A DNA stretch of 64,000 nt from Sulfurimonas sp. (lineage in GTDB: Bacteria; Campylobacterota; Campylobacteria; Campylobacterales; Sulfurimonadaceae): the NCBI RefSeq assembly GCF_028713515.1, contig NZ_JAQTOD010000001.1, positions 744,001 to 808,000 on the forward strand. Direction: 5' to 3'. The notes beneath the pieces were generated by a model. The model searched no databases. It was given only the letters and a program-made list of their open reading frames with translations, and was not told the DNA's origin. Shown here one piece after another: positions 63,098 through 64,000 of this stretch. The translations under genes were made by a program, and so were the position numbers. Position 1 is the first letter of the stretch; every line of letters starts with the position of its first letter.

Positions 63098-63115
63098 TTT
63101 TATGGGGTTGTAATT

Positions 63116-64000
63116 TTGTGGAGAATTGATAAGCGGATATTGGCACAATTTGATTTTTTTTCTATTGTCCTAATCATCCCTCTTGTGCTTACTTCAAACT
63201 GGCTAATTAACGAAGCAGTTCAAATGCTTGCTCAAAAACAACTAGCCTATATTGGTGTTGCAACTTTATCATTTATTGGTATCTTTTTCCTACCAATTCG
63301 TAAAATGAACTGGTTAATTCCGCTTGTATATTGGACTGCAATCGCCCTCCTTTTGGGAGTTGAGGTTTTTGGTCACTCAAGACTTGGTGCTCAAAGATGG
63401 ATAGATATACCATTCATTAATGCAACAATCCAACCCTCTGAGTTTGTAAAACCTGCCCTTATTTTGATGTTGGCTTACCTTATAAATAAAAAACCACCAC
63501 CAATCAACGGATACAGAATAAAAGATTTTTTAAAAATAAGTTTTTACATAATTCTTCCATTTATCTTAATTGCCAAAGAGCCAGACCTAGGAACAGCAGT
63601 CGTTATCTTTCTTCTTTGTTATAGCGTCCTTTTTTTTATAGGGGTTTACTGGAAGATATGGGCTTTTATCTTTAGTGCAATGCTTCTATTTTCACCAATT
63701 GCATATAAGTTTTTACTGCACGATTATCAAAAAGAGAGGATTACGGATTTTATAGGCAAAAAACCATCTTATCATGTGCAACAATCAATAATCGCAATAG
63801 GTTCAGGTGGGTTAACTGGCAAAAGCAAAGAAGACTCAACGCAGACACAGATGAAGTTTTTACCAATTGCTACAAGCGATTTTATATTTGCTTATCTTGT
63901 CGAGAGAACAGGTTTTTTGGGTGCTTTTGGGATAATATCTATCTATATCATACTTATACTGCATCTCATAAGCTTAAGCATATTTAGCAGTGATTACTAT
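63116..64000 (+). CDS. rodA: peptidoglycan glycosyltransferase RodA (5' part, truncated by window edge)
   Basis: A 295-codon reading frame is open to the right edge. RodA is a SEDS-family glycan polymerase that builds the side-wall peptidoglycan of rod cells. Visible are the start LWRIDKRILAQFDFFSIVL, about eight membrane helices, QRWIDIPFINATIQPSEFVKPALIL, the EPDLGTA motif with the conserved aspartate, and KFLPIATSDFIFAYLVERTGFLGAFG. TSDFIF in place of TDFIFA, and the short cytoplasmic N-terminus, favour RodA over FtsW. The start is TTG at 63116 after a GGGG element; no ATG lies in frame upstream of the conserved start. Confidence 0.9.
   Translation, partial: MWRIDKRILAQFDFFSIVLIIPLVLTSNWLINEAVQMLAQKQLAYIGVATLSFIGIFFLPIRKMNWLIPLVYWTAIALLLGVEVFGHSRLGAQRWIDIPFINATIQPSEFVKPALILMLAYLINKKPPPINGYRIKDFLKISFYIILPFILIAKEPDLGTAVVIFLLCYSVLFFIGVYWKIWAFIFSAMLLFSPIAYKFLLHDYQKERITDFIGKKPSYHVQQSIIAIGSGGLTGKSKEDSTQTQMKFLPIATSDFIFAYLVERTGFLGAFGIISIYIILILHLISLSIFSSDYY

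Overview
The window is AT-rich chromosomal DNA from a Campylobacterota (epsilonproteobacterial) bacterium, most like Sulfurimonas and its relatives. The assignment is an inference from gene content and was not searched. It rests on a futalosine-pathway gene (mqnE), a single-subunit PglB-type N-glycosylation enzyme next to galU, a short pgi and pglF, MurF with a membrane-embedded N-terminus, many small c-type cytochromes, and numerous cyclic-di-GMP and chemotaxis proteins. Genes are packed head to tail with 1-14 bp overlaps, and TTG or GTG starts are frequent. I saw no insertion sequence, prophage, CRISPR array or rRNA. One tRNA is present, tRNA-Ala(GGC).

Layout. 1-5957 (minus): HIT protein (partial), murF, an alpha/beta hydrolase, ddl, ruvA and fapA. 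6039-11313 (plus): murJ, cysS, a TonB-like protein with an odd cysteine cluster, an RNA methyltransferase-like protein and an exported polysaccharide deacetylase. 11344-18838: a redox island. It holds apbE (minus) facing away from an FMN-binding exported protein and two small histidine-bearing membrane proteins, followed by five consecutive multiheme cytochrome genes carrying 33 CXXCH motifs plus one CX3CH. 18859-23657 (minus): a DJ-1/PfpI protein, an unknown protein, nnrS and an SsuABC/TauABC-like importer. Upstream of the importer lie a CRP/FNR-like box and a 15-bp palindrome. 23774-23849: tRNA-Ala. 24046-28334 (plus): a TolC/HlyD/FtsX-type permease/ATPase export system. 28370-30589: mutS2. 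30593-34386 (minus): pgaBCD for poly-N-acetylglucosamine, with no pgaA. 34594-42386: a BaiN-like flavoprotein, a class D beta-lactamase, dGTPase, a LemA/DUF3137/EI24 trio and a UvrD helicase. 42479-55580: rubrerythrin, valS, four signalling proteins (two GGDEF proteins, a GGDEF/EAL protein and a NIT-domain chemoreceptor), and flgH followed by a transglutaminase-fold protein. 55907-62942 (plus): mqnE, pglB, galU, pgi, pglF. 63116-64000: the 5' part of rodA.

How the parts may work together. The NapC/NirT-type tetraheme protein would take electrons from menaquinol, which the MqnE pathway makes, and pass them to four further multiheme proteins. The neighbouring flavinylated protein, its ApbE transferase and the two small membrane proteins look like a second membrane-to-periplasm electron route. 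This island is the best candidate for an undescribed system. The NnrS/ABC operon has a plausible FNR/NnrR-type promoter, and the diguanylate cyclase at 53736-55580 has a periplasmic heme-c motif, so redox or nitrogen-oxide sensing recurs in the window. Several peptidoglycan genes (murF, ddl, murJ, rodA) and surface-polymer genes (pga, pgl) are also present.
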